A program made the translations under genes and the position numbers. Below are positions 33,629 through 45,983 of a stretch of 64,000 nt of DNA, one piece after another (the stretch's first letter is position 1; each line of letters begins with the position of its first letter). The notes under the pieces were generated by a model that saw nothing but the letters and a program-made list of their open reading frames with translations, was not told the origin of the DNA and made no database searches. Origin of the DNA: Adiantum capillus-veneris (taxonomy: Eukaryota; Streptophyta; Polypodiopsida; Polypodiales; Pteridaceae); the NCBI GenBank assembly GCA_014529385.2, contig CM043955.1, positions 140,186,206 through 140,250,205 of the forward strand. Reading direction: 5' to 3'.

Positions 33629-36326
33629 AACCCTTGCTCTCTCGCAAGGCCTGGAGCTATCTTCTGAGCAACTCTCCGTGGCTACCTCTCTTGTCCTCAG
33701 ATGTATTGGTAGTTTGGATGCTTCTCAATTAATACATGACTTGGCTCTATCTTTTGACAAAAAACTGTCTATCTTACACATGTTGTCCTTTAATGATTGG
33801 GTCAAGATTCTGGCTACCTTGGACAAGGACTCCAAAGATGGAGTGAATATGATTTCCCAGTACACAACCCAATTGCCTATACTTACTTTACAATATCAAC
33901 AAGAACTTGCCTTGTTTTCTTCTTTTGGAGCAGAATTATCTAACTTTTTGAAAAAATTGTGTGGGCTCAACCCATCTTTTATCAAGGCCCCTACTGCTCC
34001 ATCTATTCCTCAAACTGGTGGTATATTTTGCAGAGATAGTGCAGCTCTTGAAGCTGTCAAGGAATTCCAAAACAATCTTTGCTCCCTAAGTGACTCTAAC
34101 CTTTTAGAGATGGTACCCAAGGTATCCAAGGTTTTTCCTTTCCTTCTTGTTAGACACATTGAAATTGAATCCTTTGGTGTGGACCATCAGATTTGGGTTC
34201 TACCTAACAAAGCTTTTATGGCACCTATTCTTAGCGAAACTTGGGTTTATCTGGCTAACCTCCCGGTTGCCACTATTGAGGATTGTAGACTCAAAATTCT
34301 GAAAGGAGGCCAGTTCTAGACAAAGGAGAACTCATTAAAGCTCCCTTCAACCTCAACCTAATAGACCACTCCAAGTGCTCCTCTAATATAGGTCTATACA
34401 TACGAACAAAAGGGAATGGAATTTGCTAAAAGTAATCCTGTTTTCTACACAAAATCCATCTAGAATGTTTTTTGACCTTATGTTAAATGTGCTTGTAAAT
34501 TTCTTGACCCTAAAGCTTCATGCGAATCTAGCATTATGTGGTTTGACCATGCTATCTGGTTTATTCTCAATCATTTGGACCAGCTCTTTCTTGAAAATTT
34601 GATGGAATTTCATCTCTCTCTCATCTGCTCTTGGCTAGGTGGCCATGCCAAACGATTAGTTATTGCTCAAATTGCTTTCAACATTTTTCGTGGGCTTATG
34701 CTAGATATCCTTAAAGAATTGAAAGCTGATGAACCTGGGACTTATTTAACTACCTATGCTAATTACAAGGGTGTTAAGATTGTCACCAGTCTTCTCAAGC
34801 CTTGTATTGATGAATATTCCCCCTCACTGAAAAGACCCAACTCTCTTGCCACCCCTAATTCTTTCACTTCATTCTTGACACCCAGCTCACTTTTCCTAAA
34901 AACCCATATCTTGCTTTAGCAGATTTGCTTAGCTGTTTAATTGACCTTGTTAGTATTCTCCGACTGGAGAAGACAATCCTACTGGACTTAGTTAAATTGG
35001 TCAAAAAATGCTTCTTTCAAAAGATCTCACATATACCATTTCAATGGTTGTCTACTAATAGCTCTTGGATCACACCCCAACTAGCTGACGATTTTCAAAA
35101 CTTTCACATAATTGGTTTATTGTTGGACTTGATAAAAGCTCCAATTGTCCCACTTTTATATGAAAAAACTTAGCTTGGAATGCATCCCACTCTAGGATTT
35201 TTGGCAATGAATTCACACCACTTATTACTTCCCTCTATGAAGTCACCTATAATATTTCAAAACATTTAGAAAGTATAGGGTATTCTATTCAAAATACCAA
35301 ACTTCCTGTACTTTTTCCCACCTATACGTTAAACAAGCATAAATTTAGATGGACATCTGATGGCTTGAATAGTATTTTTTCTAACATTACCACAGATATT
35401 ACCCTTTGCCTTGACCTTATTCTTTCAGAATTTGAAAATGTCTGTGCCTTTAAACAAAAAATCTGCTCTAACTTTCTTCAAATTCACTATAACCCATTCT
35501 GGATGGTAAAAATGCCACTAAGGTTACTCTAAACCTCCCCAAACAAATATTTCATCTTTTCAACTGATATTATTCAGTGCTATGAGAATATACCTTGGAA
35601 GGTGAATTAGGTCCGAAAGATGTTCTATATCAAAAGATTAAGCTGGCCTTCAAGAATGCTAGGATTAATGGCTTCTCTTACATATCGCTCTCCAGAAAAC
35701 CTAGATGGATTAACAAATCACAATCTTCTCATCCACTTCACTTTGATGAGGTAAAACTATTCAATAACATATCTTGGGTACTTGATAACTACACAATTCT
35801 CTTTGGAGGACAATGCTTTAATAAAATCCAAGGCATTCCCATGGGATTTTCCTACTCATATGTAACGTGTAATCTATACTTAGCCTTCTTTGAATACAAA
35901 TGGTTTCTTAAAACCATGAGTGACAAAAGTAATGATCATAAACTTTCACTTTTGAATTATACTTTCAGATATATGGATGACTTATTAAGCCTCAACAACA
36001 GATTATTCTCGGATGAGATTAATCATGTCTATCCTAACTGCTTGAAAATTGAACCAACCTTTAAACATGGGTTTACTTCACCAACAAGCTTGTTTGCCAC
36101 TACTATCCAGTTCCTTAACTTTACAACTGAACTACATAACCCATCTCTAGGAAAGTATGACCAAAAGTTCTCTTGGAAAAGAGACCTGTTAGATATTCCA
36201 CCTATTGAATTCCTAAAAAAGAACAGCAATAGACCACATAAAGCTACTCTTAGTACTTGTATCAACCTCCTATACCTTATAATGTACTCCTCTTCTAACT
36301 GCTTCTTGGCTTGGGAAGATATTTAG
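33629..36326 (+). pseudogene. E1 polyprotein: N-terminal region, CxC linker and Penelope-like reverse transcriptase
   Basis: An acceptor-like TTTTGTCTATTGCAG precedes the open region. About 230 N-terminal codons (to 34319) match no known domain. A short GLYIRTK near 34395 is the only candidate for a GIY-type endonuclease motif. A Cys-Ala-Cys (KCACKFLDP) lies at 34488-34496. RT follows: WITPQ and a DK-type finger region, KHKFRWTSD, motif A TDIIQCYENIP (Asp at 35566), motif B GIPMGFSYS (35832 on), motif C YMDD (35970-35981) in FRYMDDLLSLNN, and a thumb-like KKNSNRPH. Frames shift near 34319, 34900, 35170, 35530 and 35595, so it is dead. The layout fits N-terminal-endonuclease Penelope-like elements; the endonuclease itself is not proven. 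Confidence 0.7.
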
Positions 36327-36460
36327 ATATTTGTACATAAATTTTTCCTTAATGGATTCAAAAGAAAGGACATAATTCACAGAATCTCACAATCCCTTTC
36401 TGAAAACAATTGGCCTCGCTTACATTTCAACCACAATAACCTCTATTTCAATGATTAGGT

Positions 36461-36526
36461 AGTAGGCCCATTCACAATGGGCCTACTATTGACCCATTGT
36501 GTATGGTGCCTGGGACAGGGCGGGTA
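36461..36526 (+). other. Conserved 3' terminal hairpin and tail of E1
   Basis: Perfect 12-bp stem AGTAGGCCCATT / AATGGGCCTACT with a CAC loop (36461-36487), then a second unit ending TATGGTGCCTGGG and GGGCGGGTA, after which CA repeats begin. The same terminus is present at 41685-41751 and 45984-46045. Confidence 0.75.
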
Positions 36527-36574
36527 AAGACACACACATACACACACACATGTATACTTTGCCACGCTCCTTTT

Positions 36575-36752
<178 letters not shown>

Positions 36753-37146
36753 TATTCTTAAACAACAGTTAAAATATATAATATTTTTTTTCGTTTCCCT
36801 CGCAAAGGTTACTATTTACCCTTGTCTAATTTCCTAAAAATATAGTATGCTTTATTTGGGGGGACATACCTCTCCCTTCTATCCTCACATGGATACCCAC
36901 CCCTATGCCTATTATGCATAAAACATCACCTTCATTACTACCCTAACATTTTACGCCCTCACTCACTCTGTCCTGCTTTACTGTACTACTATACACCGCA
37001 GCCTACTGCGTACATCTACATGCAATATCTCTCCCTCTCAACCCCCAGTACGCAAGGGCGACAGGCCATGAGGCGGCTTGAGAACCTGTAGCCACTAAAG
37101 ATTCAGCTTGTGGGGCATTTTCTCACATTGACCAAATCAAATGGCC

Positions 37147-37178
37147 TATAAAATGTGAGGGTGCTTTCAGCCCCTCAC
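37147..37178 (+). promoter_or_regulatory. TATA box plus hairpin, E2a
   Basis: CTATAAAA then stem GTGAGGG (37155-37161) / CCCTCAC (37172-37178), then TTAG. The copy of the E1 module differs in the loop. Confidence 0.7.
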
Positions 37179-38509
37179 TTAGTTTGTGGGTATTCTTTCT
37201 CTGCGTGTGTATTTCAAAGTGAGGTGTGAGGGCTTTGATACTGTGCTACTATGGACATTGTTGAAATACCACTAAGGTCGGTCCTACTAGTATGATGAGT
37301 TTGGGTTATTTTTTGCTATTTGCACAATTATCGACTGGCTTTTAACTAGTTTTTTGGAGATATTATGCTGGGAATACATACTGTGCATGAATTGATAGAT
37401 TGTAGGAAGGTTTTTTTGGATACTATGCCCCGACTGCGTACTGTGCATGAACGAGGATGGGTTATTTTTTGCTATCTGAGCATTTACCAGCTGGCTTTAA
37501 ACTGGGTTTTTTTTGGGTATTATACAGCGAGTGCATACTATGCATGAACTAAGTGTTTGTAGGATGGTTGGTAAAAAATATGGCTTGCGGGGATGTTCAT
37601 TGAGGGGATCAATGGCCTTGTGATACATAAATTGATCACACTAAGTACTTACGTTTTTTTGCCTTTTTTATGGTAGGAAGTTGGTTTTTTTCATTAATGT
37701 GGGTTATGACCCAATTTTTTTTTGGTAATCTTGTGTATTACCTTATGGTTGAGGCTTCTTGATATCATTGCATAATCATAATCCTGGGGCTTGGTAATGC
37801 TATGGTTGAACAATAAAATAAACGAGATCTTTTGGTACTGGATATTGCCATGAGAATGGTCTGTCTTGATAACATGCAGCTTATAAATTTTGGTTTTTTC
37901 CTTTGACACTAGTAATGGTAAAGTTGGCCCCAAAGGAGGAATATTATAAGCTGTGGGAAATATGGTTTGATAAAACATTGATACTAGGTTCATATCCGGC
38001 TATTTTTCTCCCTAAAAAATGACATTTTTAAAGGTCTTTTACTAATGTGAAAAGTAGTTTAAGATAAGATAGATTTAGCAATTTTCTCTCTCTATCACAA
38101 CACATATAGAAGGATTGTAAGTTGAATTAGACATGCCCATGTGGGTCTGCAAGTTTTGGTTTTTACTTAAGCCAAAATTGATGCTTTAAAAAAGGGGTTT
38201 TTTGGTACATATCTCAAGTTGTTAATTAGGTTACTTTATGCGTTATGGTACTTAGGATTTTGGACCTGACAATATGGAAAAACAATATTTGTAAAACTAA
38301 CCTATGGGTTAAAATAGGACACTTAAATCAAAAGGGGTAATGGCATTTTGATCAAAATGATATATATGTTAAATATCTATTTAAGGTCTTTATAGAAACC
38401 ATACATACAATTACTGCCAATAAATGAGATAATAAACATTTTTCACATTAAAAATTGAAGAACTGAAAGACATGAACACTTTGGACAGTGGTTTTAAGTT
38501 AGAAAGAGT

Positions 38510-38606
38510 TGTAAGTTGGACATGGATATCAACTGATAAAGTCCATTGACACCTGTAATACACATCCAAGGCTAGCAAATCTGTTGTCTTGTTTGGATGA
38601 ATGCAG
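38510..38606 (+). promoter_or_regulatory. Double splice-site block, E2a
   Basis: The conserved block ends TGGATGAATGCAG at 38606 and is followed at once by GTGAGGAC, so an acceptor abuts a donor with no exon between. Confidence 0.5.
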
Positions 38607-39198
38607 GTGAGGACTCTATCCTATTGGATCAATATCATTGTATACTGGAAGGTGGCTTCATTCTCATATGCCATGTATAAAGATAATTCTAAGACTGAGT
38701 TGTTTTTGTACTAATTTTTACCTTTTCTCTAAAATCATAGCTACACACACACACACACACACACACACTTTGTCACAGCAAGCTGACCATAGCTACACAC
38801 ACATACACACACACACACACTCACTTGGTAAAACTGAGTTGCTACACATACACACACACACACTCACTTGGTAAAACTGAGTTGCTACCCTGTGCTGTAC
38901 AACTGCTGGTGAAGTAAGTGCTTTTTACCAACTTTTGGGGCTACCCTATGGATACTACCCCCTGACTATCTCTTAACTACAAACCTATACTTTGGCTCTT
39001 GAGTATTTGGGCGGCTTTCGAGTTGATTGACTCTGCTTGGTTTTCATCAAACTGTCGCAGCTCTCATACTGTATCGCGGCCCCGAATCTCTTTGAGGATT
39101 GCCTCTATTGCGGTATCTTGCATTTGCTCGGGCTCTAAACCAGGCTGCTATCACATTAAAGAGTGTATTATGTGATCCTCCTTGGTGCTTCAAGACCA

Positions 39199-39232
39199 TA
39201 TATAAAGACGTGAGGGATCTTGTGCTCCCTCA
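39199..39232 (+). promoter_or_regulatory. TATA box plus hairpin, E2b
   Basis: ATATATAAAG then TGAGGGA (39211-39217) / TCCCTCA (39226-39232), loop 8 bases, then ATTAG. Same architecture as E1 with a different outer pair. Confidence 0.65.
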
Positions 39233-40036
39233 ATTAGACTTTGTTATTTTTTCTTGGGAAAGAATGAGAGGAAGGAATGATGCTTGATCTGTTGATTCAT
39301 CTCTTGAAAACATAATATTCGACACCCGGTGCCTCACAGGTTAGGACTGTTTTGAATCTAATGCTTTTTTTGTAATACTAGGAGATGACATCTAATCTTT
39401 CATATGGTTATTATCTTGGTTTTTTGACATTGATGGGGAATATAAAGGCTGACTGCCTGGTGAGGTGCTGGCTATCCATGCTTTTTTCTGAGTAATGGAA
39501 GGAGGGTTACTGGTTATACTACCATCCTTTGATGGCTGCAGTTGGTAATGTTACATTAAAAAAAGAGGGAGAGATTTTACTTGGCCTAATCCAGCTGGTT
39601 ATACACAGTCTATACATCTTCATGCTCAATCTTTGGTATATTTGAATAGTAGCAGGGTCTGGTTCTTCCATTTAACAAAGTTGGGCTGACTTAACTGGTC
39701 TTTACAAATGGGGCCTTCTTCTTTTTGCTTGGTACTGACTGCATACATTCACTCTAGTTTTCTAATTTCTATTGTGCTAGAATATAACATCTAACTTATC
39801 ATATATATACTTTTTAGGTTTGTTTACAATCAGATGGTGAGTGTAAAGGCTAAAAAGCCGGTGATGGTGCTGGTCATGCATAAACTTTTTGGTTACTAGA
39901 ATACTGTCATATTTTGATAGTTATAATTGTAGCTTTCATTGGATGTTTACCTATCTGGGCTTCTGGGAAACTATCATGAGTATACTTCTGCTCACTAGCT
40001 CATATCACTGGCTGAGGTAACTGATCTTTTGAGAGA

Positions 40037-40064
40037 GGGGGGGGGGGGGGGGGGGGGGGGGGGG
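40037..40064. repeat. Homopolymer of 28 G
   Basis: Uninterrupted G28 after GAGAGA. The related copy at 43120 has only seven G, so the tract expanded in E2b. It could form G-quadruplexes and may be an assembly-length uncertainty. Confidence 0.9.
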
Positions 40065-40819
40065 CTTTTTCTTGGCCTGGTCTAGCTGGTTAGACTTTAC
40101 ATCTTCAGGCTTAATCTAAAGAACACTGCAAAGTGGTATATTGGTTTTGCTGCCATTTTCTGGTTCAGTTTTGTTCACATCAACATATGATGTTGTTTGG
40201 GCTTCTTTATCTGGTACTGAATGATCCTCTGCTACTGTGCTGGATTATGACATCAAATACTATTTGCAAACAACCAGATGGTGAGAATAAGGGCTGTTTG
40301 CCTGATGGTGGTGCTGGCTATGCATAATCTTTCTAGTTACTGAAATGCTGTCATATTCTAGCAACAAAATCTCAAAAAATAGAGATCTGGCCTGCTCCTT
40401 GCTTGCTACAGATGATTAACCCAACTGAATGCTATTCTAAATTTTAGCAGTTACTTTATGACTGTTTTTTTTTGCATACCTGATCCTACTTAGATCAACT
40501 GCTCTATTGTTGACTGGTGTATTTACTAACTTTTGCTGGTTAGAAGGAATGATTACCAAGATTGCTAACACAACCAAATTTTAACTTATTCGACTGATAA
40601 TACTGGATACAAGGGTCTCTAAAGATGTTAGATATCAGCTGGCTTTGGCTGGCCTTTGCTGACTGTTTTGATAAACCTCAACCTAAAACAAATGGATACC
40701 TTGATTGCTTTGATTTATGGCAGAAGTCAAAACAAATGGAATAAATCTAGAAGGAATATGATACTAAAAAAATATTTGGTACTTTATTATACAGGACAGT
40801 AGCTGGTCTAATAATTTTT

Positions 40820-40912
40820 AAGTTTGACATGGATAACAACTGATAGATTCCTTGAAGCCTGCCATACGTAGCCAATTCTAACATATCTGTTGTCTTGACT
40901 ATATGGATGCAG
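40820..40912 (+). promoter_or_regulatory. Double splice-site block, E2b
   Basis: Starts GACATGGATAACAACTG, includes TTCTAAC (branch-like) and ends TATGGATGCAG at 40912 with GTGAGAAT directly after. Confidence 0.5.
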
Positions 40913-41684
40913 GTGAGAATTCTATCTTGGCTTAAAGAGGTTTAGCTTGCTGCAGTCCGACTTTGGAAGCATTTTGATGATGCAATTGGGATAGTTTTTG
41001 ATACCTTTGTACAAATTCCTATGGAATGATACTTCATTCTTACTATATTGTACAGTTTTGATTCAAAGACTGAATTATTTATGTACTTATCTTTGCCTTG
41101 ACATCTTTAGCCATTCGTCTTTTTAAACATCTTGTTCAATTGGTGTGTTATTTATATAGTTTAGCAGCTACACGCACACCTCTAAACACCAGGCCCTCCC
41201 AAACAACTGGGAGGACTAGGATGCTGGCTTTAGATATGTTTTTTTCTGTAGGCTTTGAGTGACCCACTGTTTGTAATTCCTTTACTAGTCGACAGGTGTT
41301 AGGTGGTCTCTCCTTGACTATAGACTGGATTCCTTCTCACGACTATTATAGTCTTTATGGTTCAGTCGTTTTTAAGTAGCAGGTTAATCCAATTCTACTT
41401 ACCTATGCTTTGGCAAATTGGTTTCTTGACTATTACAGGTACATGCTACTCATATGCTGAACAAGATGACTTTTCGGAACAAGATGACTTGCCTTATGTT
41501 TTTCTTCCAACAGCTACTCAATGACAACCATACTTACTTCAAACTGGCTGACAAAACCTTAAAACTCCTACAGGAGTAATGTCTTCCTTCAGGACTTTTA
41601 TCTACATACATTTCTTCCCTTTTGAGGGTCACTCTTAATTTTTCTATACTCATGAAATTAAAAATCTCATTTTCCTGGTGAGGC

Positions 41685-41749
41685 AGTTGGCCCATACACA
41701 ATGGGCCTACTGGCAAGACCCATTGTGTATGGCGCCTGGGTTAGGGCGG

Positions 41750-41751
<2 letters not shown>
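41685..41751 (+). other. Conserved 3' terminal hairpin and tail of E2b
   Basis: AGTTGGCCCAT / ATGGGCCTACT stem (10 of 11 pairs; 41685-41695 with 41701-41711), then TATGGCGCCTGGG and GGGCGGGTA running into CA repeats at 41752. Confidence 0.75.
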
Positions 41752-41990
<239 letters not shown>

Positions 41991-42326
41991 TTGGTAAAAC
42001 TAAGTTGCTACCCTGTGCTGTACAACTGTTGGTGAAGTTAGTGCTTTTTACCAACTTTTGGGGCTACCCTATGGATACTACCCCTAATCTATCTCTTAAC
42101 TACAAACCTATACTTTGGCCTCTTGAGTATTTGGGTGGCATTCTAGTTGATTGACTCTGCTTGGTTTTCATCAAAATGTCGCGGCTCTCACACTGTATCG
42201 CGGCCCCGAATCTCTTTGGGGATTGCCTCTGTTGCGGTATCTTGCATTTGCTCGGGCTCTAAACCAGGCTGCTGTCACATTAAAGAGTGCATTATGTGAT
42301 CCTCCTTGGTGCTTCAAGACCATATA

Positions 42327-42357
42327 TAAAGAGGTGAGGGATCTTGTGCTCCCTCAC
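42327..42357 (+). promoter_or_regulatory. TATA box plus hairpin, E3 first module
   Basis: TATATAAAGA then 8-bp stem GTGAGGGA (42334-42341) / TCCCTCAC (42350-42357), then TTAG. Sister of the E2b copy, with one more base pair. Confidence 0.65.
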
Positions 42358-43237
42358 TTAGACTTTTTTATTTTTTATTGGGAAAGAATGAGAGGAAGGA
42401 ATGGTGTTTGATCTATTGATTCATCTCTTGAAAACATAATATTCGACACCCAGTGCCTCACAGATTAGGACTGTTTTGAATTTGATGCTTTTTTTGTAAT
42501 ACTAGGAGATGACATCGAATCTTTCATATGGTTATTATCTTGGTGTTTTGACATTGATGGGGAATATAAAGGCTGACTACCTGGTGAGGTGCTGGCTATC
42601 CATGCTTTTTTTTGAGTAATGGAAGGAGGGTTACTGGTTATACTACCATCCTTTGATGGCTGCAGTTGGTAATGTTACATTAAAAAAAGAGGGAGAGCTT
42701 TTACTTGGCCTAATCTAGCTGGTTATACACAGTCTATAGATCTTCATGCTCACTCTTTGGTATATTTGAATAGTAGCAGGGTCTGGTTCTTCCGTTTAAC
42801 AAAGTTGGGCTGACTTAACTGGTCTTTACAAATGGGGCCTTCTTCTTTTTGCTTGGTACTGAATGCATACATTCACTCTAGTTTCTTTATTTCTACTATG
42901 CTATAGATTTGTTTACAATCAAATGGTGAGTGTAAAGGCTAAAAACCTGGTGATGGTGTTGGTTATGCATAAACTTTCTGGTTACTAGAATACTACCATA
43001 TTCTGATAGTTATACTTGTAGCTTTCATTGGATGTTTACCTATCTGGGCTTCTGGGAAACTATCATGAGTATACTTCTGCTCACTAGCTCATATCACTGG
43101 CTGAGATAACTAATCTTTTCAGGGGGGGAGCAACCCTTAGTTATGAAAGGGTTTATGGGCGGGCTACTCACGTTTGTAAATGATGTTGTCTTTTGCTTAA
43201 TAGTGAGGTGGATCCTTCTGACGAGTTTGCGATACTG

Positions 43238-43239
<2 letters not shown>

Positions 43240-43297
<58 letters not shown>
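43240..43297. repeat. (CT)n microsatellite
   Basis: About 29 CT units upstream of the second E3 promoter; the F copy has a similar tract at 58543-58588. Confidence 0.95.
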
Positions 43298-43302
<5 letters not shown>

Positions 43303-43402
43303 CCCCCCTCTCTCTCTCTACAAAGCGGTGCTACACCATCTCCCTCTTAAAGCCGGGCCCGCCATACGGCTAAGAAGGAAGGTGGACACTTGCTCCAAAC
43401 CG

Positions 43403-43430
43403 TATAAAAAGGTGAGCTTTACATGCTCAC
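43403..43430 (+). promoter_or_regulatory. TATA box plus hairpin, E3 second module
   Basis: TATAAAAAG then 6-bp stem GTGAGC (43412-43417) / GCTCAC (43425-43430), loop TTTACAT, then TTAG. Compared with E1 the GGG/CCC pairs are replaced by C/G, keeping the stem. Confidence 0.7.
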
Positions 43431-43523
43431 TTAGCATTGGTGGTGTGTGTATTTGGGAGAAGTGTCTGTACATTCGAACTGTGAGGATTTTACCTGCAAA
43501 GGGGTATGTTAAGTGTTGGATCT

Positions 43524-43583
43524 ATGGCAAAGGCCAAGGATAAGAAATCTATTGTGGAGTTGGCTGCTCCAGCTGATTCTCAG
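43524..43583 (+). CDS. Candidate first exon of E3 (20 codons)
   Basis: ATG about 94 bases after the promoter hairpin; begins MAKAKDKKSIVEL and ends ADSQ with CAG/GTGACT. The basic N-terminus could act in nucleic-acid binding or nuclear import. The 60-base exon is repeated at 58794-58853 with mainly conservative changes, and its IVE...SQ core resembles the E1 exon. Confidence 0.5.
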
Positions 43584-43804
43584 GTGACTTTTGGCATTGA
43601 AATGGAATGCTATCCAGACTGTTTGATGGTTGTAAGTATTCCTCATGCATATGCCGGTAGAGGCACTTGAATAGCTTCTTTTGCTCATGAGAGCTTGTAA
43701 AGCACAAGGGGATTCATATGGTTTTCCCCTTGTAAATGATTTCATCTCTGAATATATGATTAGCTTGACCTTTCTTATCATCTATCTTTGAAAGCAATCT
43801 AGTT

Positions 43805-43894
43805 AGGTGACATCTATAACATGTGGGATACCCATGCATCACCTGCATACGGTAGCAATGCTAACTAAATGTTGTGTTATTTCCATGGGTGCAG
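43805..43894 (+). promoter_or_regulatory. Double splice-site block, E3
   Basis: Starts GTGACATCTATAACATG, contains GCTAAC and a T-rich run, ends CCATGGGTGCAG at 43894 and is followed by GTGAGGG. Confidence 0.5.
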
Positions 43895-44188
43895 GTGAGG
43901 GTTACCTTCTCAACTATGGTTTTCAAAGTTCCTTGACTTGAAGATGACAAACTATCATATCTTCTGGCCCTTGATTTCAGCACTTGTGTATAAAGACTGT
44001 TCTGCACTATGAATGTGAATTATACCACCTTTTCATTGACATAGTTTCTAGTGTCTTTTGTAAATTGAAAGGATTCTTTGGTGTATATGTTATATTGTTA
44101 TTGGAACACACACACACCTAACACCAAGAATAGTATTGATACTATTCAAAGACCTAACTATATTTTAATCCCTTGATGTCTGTCCTAG

Positions 44189-44272
44189 ATTTACCTTGGA
44201 CTGATCCTTGAGGGATGGGGCTCTCTTCACACGGCCCTTATAGGTTCTTCTGGTCGGTTGAAGGCTGAAGAG
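44189..44272 (+). other. 84-bp internal exon candidate of E3
   Basis: 28 open codons starting IYLGLILEGWGSLHTALIG. Preceded by CCTAACTAT (branch-like) and TGTCTGTCCTAG, and followed by GTAACC. Phase 0-0. The peptide is not recognised; the segment is not found in E1. Exon status is inferred from splice-like borders only. Confidence 0.4.
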
Positions 44273-44398
44273 GTAACCTACCAATCAGAAATCTTTTGGA
44301 TATGTAATGTGAAGGTACAAAGGAACACCTGACAGACTTTACCTACCTTCAAAGGAAGAAGCTTGTAATAGAGTATTTTCACATTTACTAGCAAGATT

Positions 44399-45909
44399 TT
44401 GGATTTCTTTACTCCTCAGCTTGCCTTATTGGCTCTACTTGAATGCCTGGCCGACTTGGCCTTAAAACTCCAACTGGAGGTGGATGTTCACATTCTACTT
44501 ACCTCAACACTCAAAGAAATTTTTTGGAAAAAGATCAGTCTTTTGCCGCAAGTATGGCTAAGTACTGATACTACCTGGCTTACTCCTAAAATTAAGACTT
44601 CCATCTCTGACATTAAGGAGAAATGGTTCATTATTGGCCTTGATAAAGGCTCGAATACTGCTTCCTTTATATGTAAAAGATTAGCGTTTGAGTCTGCATA
44701 TTCCAGACTCAATGGTATGGATTTTTCTAAACTTGATACCTCTCCGCTTAATACAACTAACTTTTAAATAATGAGTTATCAGGACTTGGTTATTGTCCTA
44801 ACTCTCTAAAAATTTATGTACTCTTCCCAACCTATAAAAATCATAAGCATAAATTTAGATGGATTTTTGACACATCCAATAGCCTGTTTTCAAGTATTAC
44901 GAATGACATCACCTACTGCTTAAATTTTATTTTGCTAGAAATTGAAGCAATTTGCGCCATCAAGCGTAAGGATCTCAGACAATTGGGAAATTTAGATTGT
45001 TGCCCATTTTGGATCATAAAAAACGTTGCTGAGGTTTCTATTAACCTCCCAGAAAACATTTTCTCTATCTTTACGGGCAGACATAACACAATTTTATGAA
45101 AATATTCCTGTAAAAGGACCTTATGGTCTTTTTAATACTTTATCTATTCTTATAAAGTTAGCCTTTTCTCATAGAGCAAAACTAGGATATACATGTGTCT
45201 AATAAGTCTACGCCTTTCATCTTTAAAGAAGATGATTTATATAAATATATCTTTTGGCTTCTTAATAATTGTTGTATCCAAGTAGGTGCTACCTGCTACA
45301 AACAAATTTTAGGGATCCCAATGGGATTTTCGTGCTCTCCGGTTATGTGTAATCTATATCTTTGTCACTTTGAATATCAATGGCTCGTAAAAATGTTAAG
45401 TAACCCAACTAGTTCTTTGTTACTGACACACTTTGGTCATTCGTTTAGGTTTATGGATGATCTATGTAGCCTTAACAATCCCATGTTCGAGGATACACTT
45501 AAATATATATATCCAGCTCGTCTTAATATTGAACCTACATTATCTGATAGAGTAATGTGGCATGATAAATGGGTCATTTCTAGGACTCACTTCCTGAATA
45601 TGACCCCCATTCTTGGGTAATTTTTATTCTCGTTTTTTTTGGAAAAGAGAAAATCTCAAACTCGTATCCTCTGAATGTACAAAAAGGAAAAGCAATAGAC
45701 CCTTCAAAAATTCATTACACACATGTCTAGGAATTCTTTTTCTTATAATGTATGCCTCGTCAGACAGTTTTGTAGCATATGAAGAAATCAATACTCTTAT
45801 TACCAAGTTCATTAATAATGGGTTTTCTAGAAAAGACCTTGTTGCTTGTATCTGCAATTCATTAAGAAAGCACAACTGCTCGGCCTTAAGTTTGACCTAT
45901 AGAATTTGA
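44399..45909 (+). pseudogene. E3 Penelope-like reverse transcriptase, truncated and frameshifted
   Basis: Finger region has WFIIGLDKGSNTASFICKRL (the DKG signature seen in Penelope-like RTs), then HKFRWIFDTSNSLFSS, motif A ADITQFYENIP (Asp at 45080), motif B GIPMGFSCSP (45312 on), motif C FMDD in FRFMDDLCSLNN (45450-45461), FLNM as motif D, and the KRKSNRPF thumb. Frames break near 44767, 45070, 45190 and 45615. The N-terminal third and CxC linker of E1 are missing. Amino-acid matches to E1 extend along the whole RT, so the two are distinct copies of one family, well diverged. Confidence 0.75.
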
Positions 45910-45983
45910 TTAGTCTCTTTAAATCGGAATAAGATTAATTGGAGTATTGAATGTCTCAAATTAATAAAAATGTTTCTTAAGGT

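Larger units (their letters stand above)
30711..36526 (+). mobile_element. Penelope-like element E1, longest copy of the array
   Basis: The left end begins near TTGCCACGCTCC, runs through (CT)n(CA)n to TTCTTAAACAACAG at 30829, and the right end is GGGCGGGTA followed by CA repeats at about 36526. In order: TATA plus hairpin (31216-31247), first exon 31320-31346 ending CAG/GT, a 2.2-kb intron-like stretch, then a broken RT-bearing frame (33629-36326) and a terminal hairpin (36461-36487). The RT has the DIxxxYxNIP, GIPMG and YMDD motifs with a following SLNN...YP...IEPT stretch. That pattern I associate with Naiad/Chlamys-type Penelope-like elements. The next element starts about 30 bases downstream, giving a head-to-tail array. 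Confidence 0.7.
38743..41751 (+). mobile_element. E2b, Penelope-like element without coding region
   Basis: Begins with CA-rich repeats and CTCACTTGGTAAAACTGAG (38830-38880), a TATA-hairpin at 39199-39232, a G28 run, an acceptor-donor block at 40910, and ends in the shared 3' hairpin and GGGCGGGTA at 41751. The region matching the E1 RT is absent: E1-like flanks at 41160-41500 run straight to the 3' end, implying internal deletion. It may be one unit with E2a, joined within CA repeats. Confidence 0.65.

Noticed and set aside
34720-34740. CTGATGA next to GAAAG, a hammerhead ribozyme core
   Set aside because: No matching stems I-III around it, and it lies inside RT coding sequence.
35970-35981. 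YMDD as a telomerase or LTR-element reverse transcriptase
   Set aside because: Surrounding residues (GIPMGFS, SLNN, IEPT, KSNRP thumb) lack telomerase and copia/gypsy signatures and fit Penelope-like RTs better.
44189-44272. GIY-YIG endonuclease motif in IYLGLI
   Set aside because: The residues only loosely resemble GIY-YIG, and the conserved Arg, His and Glu spacing is absent.
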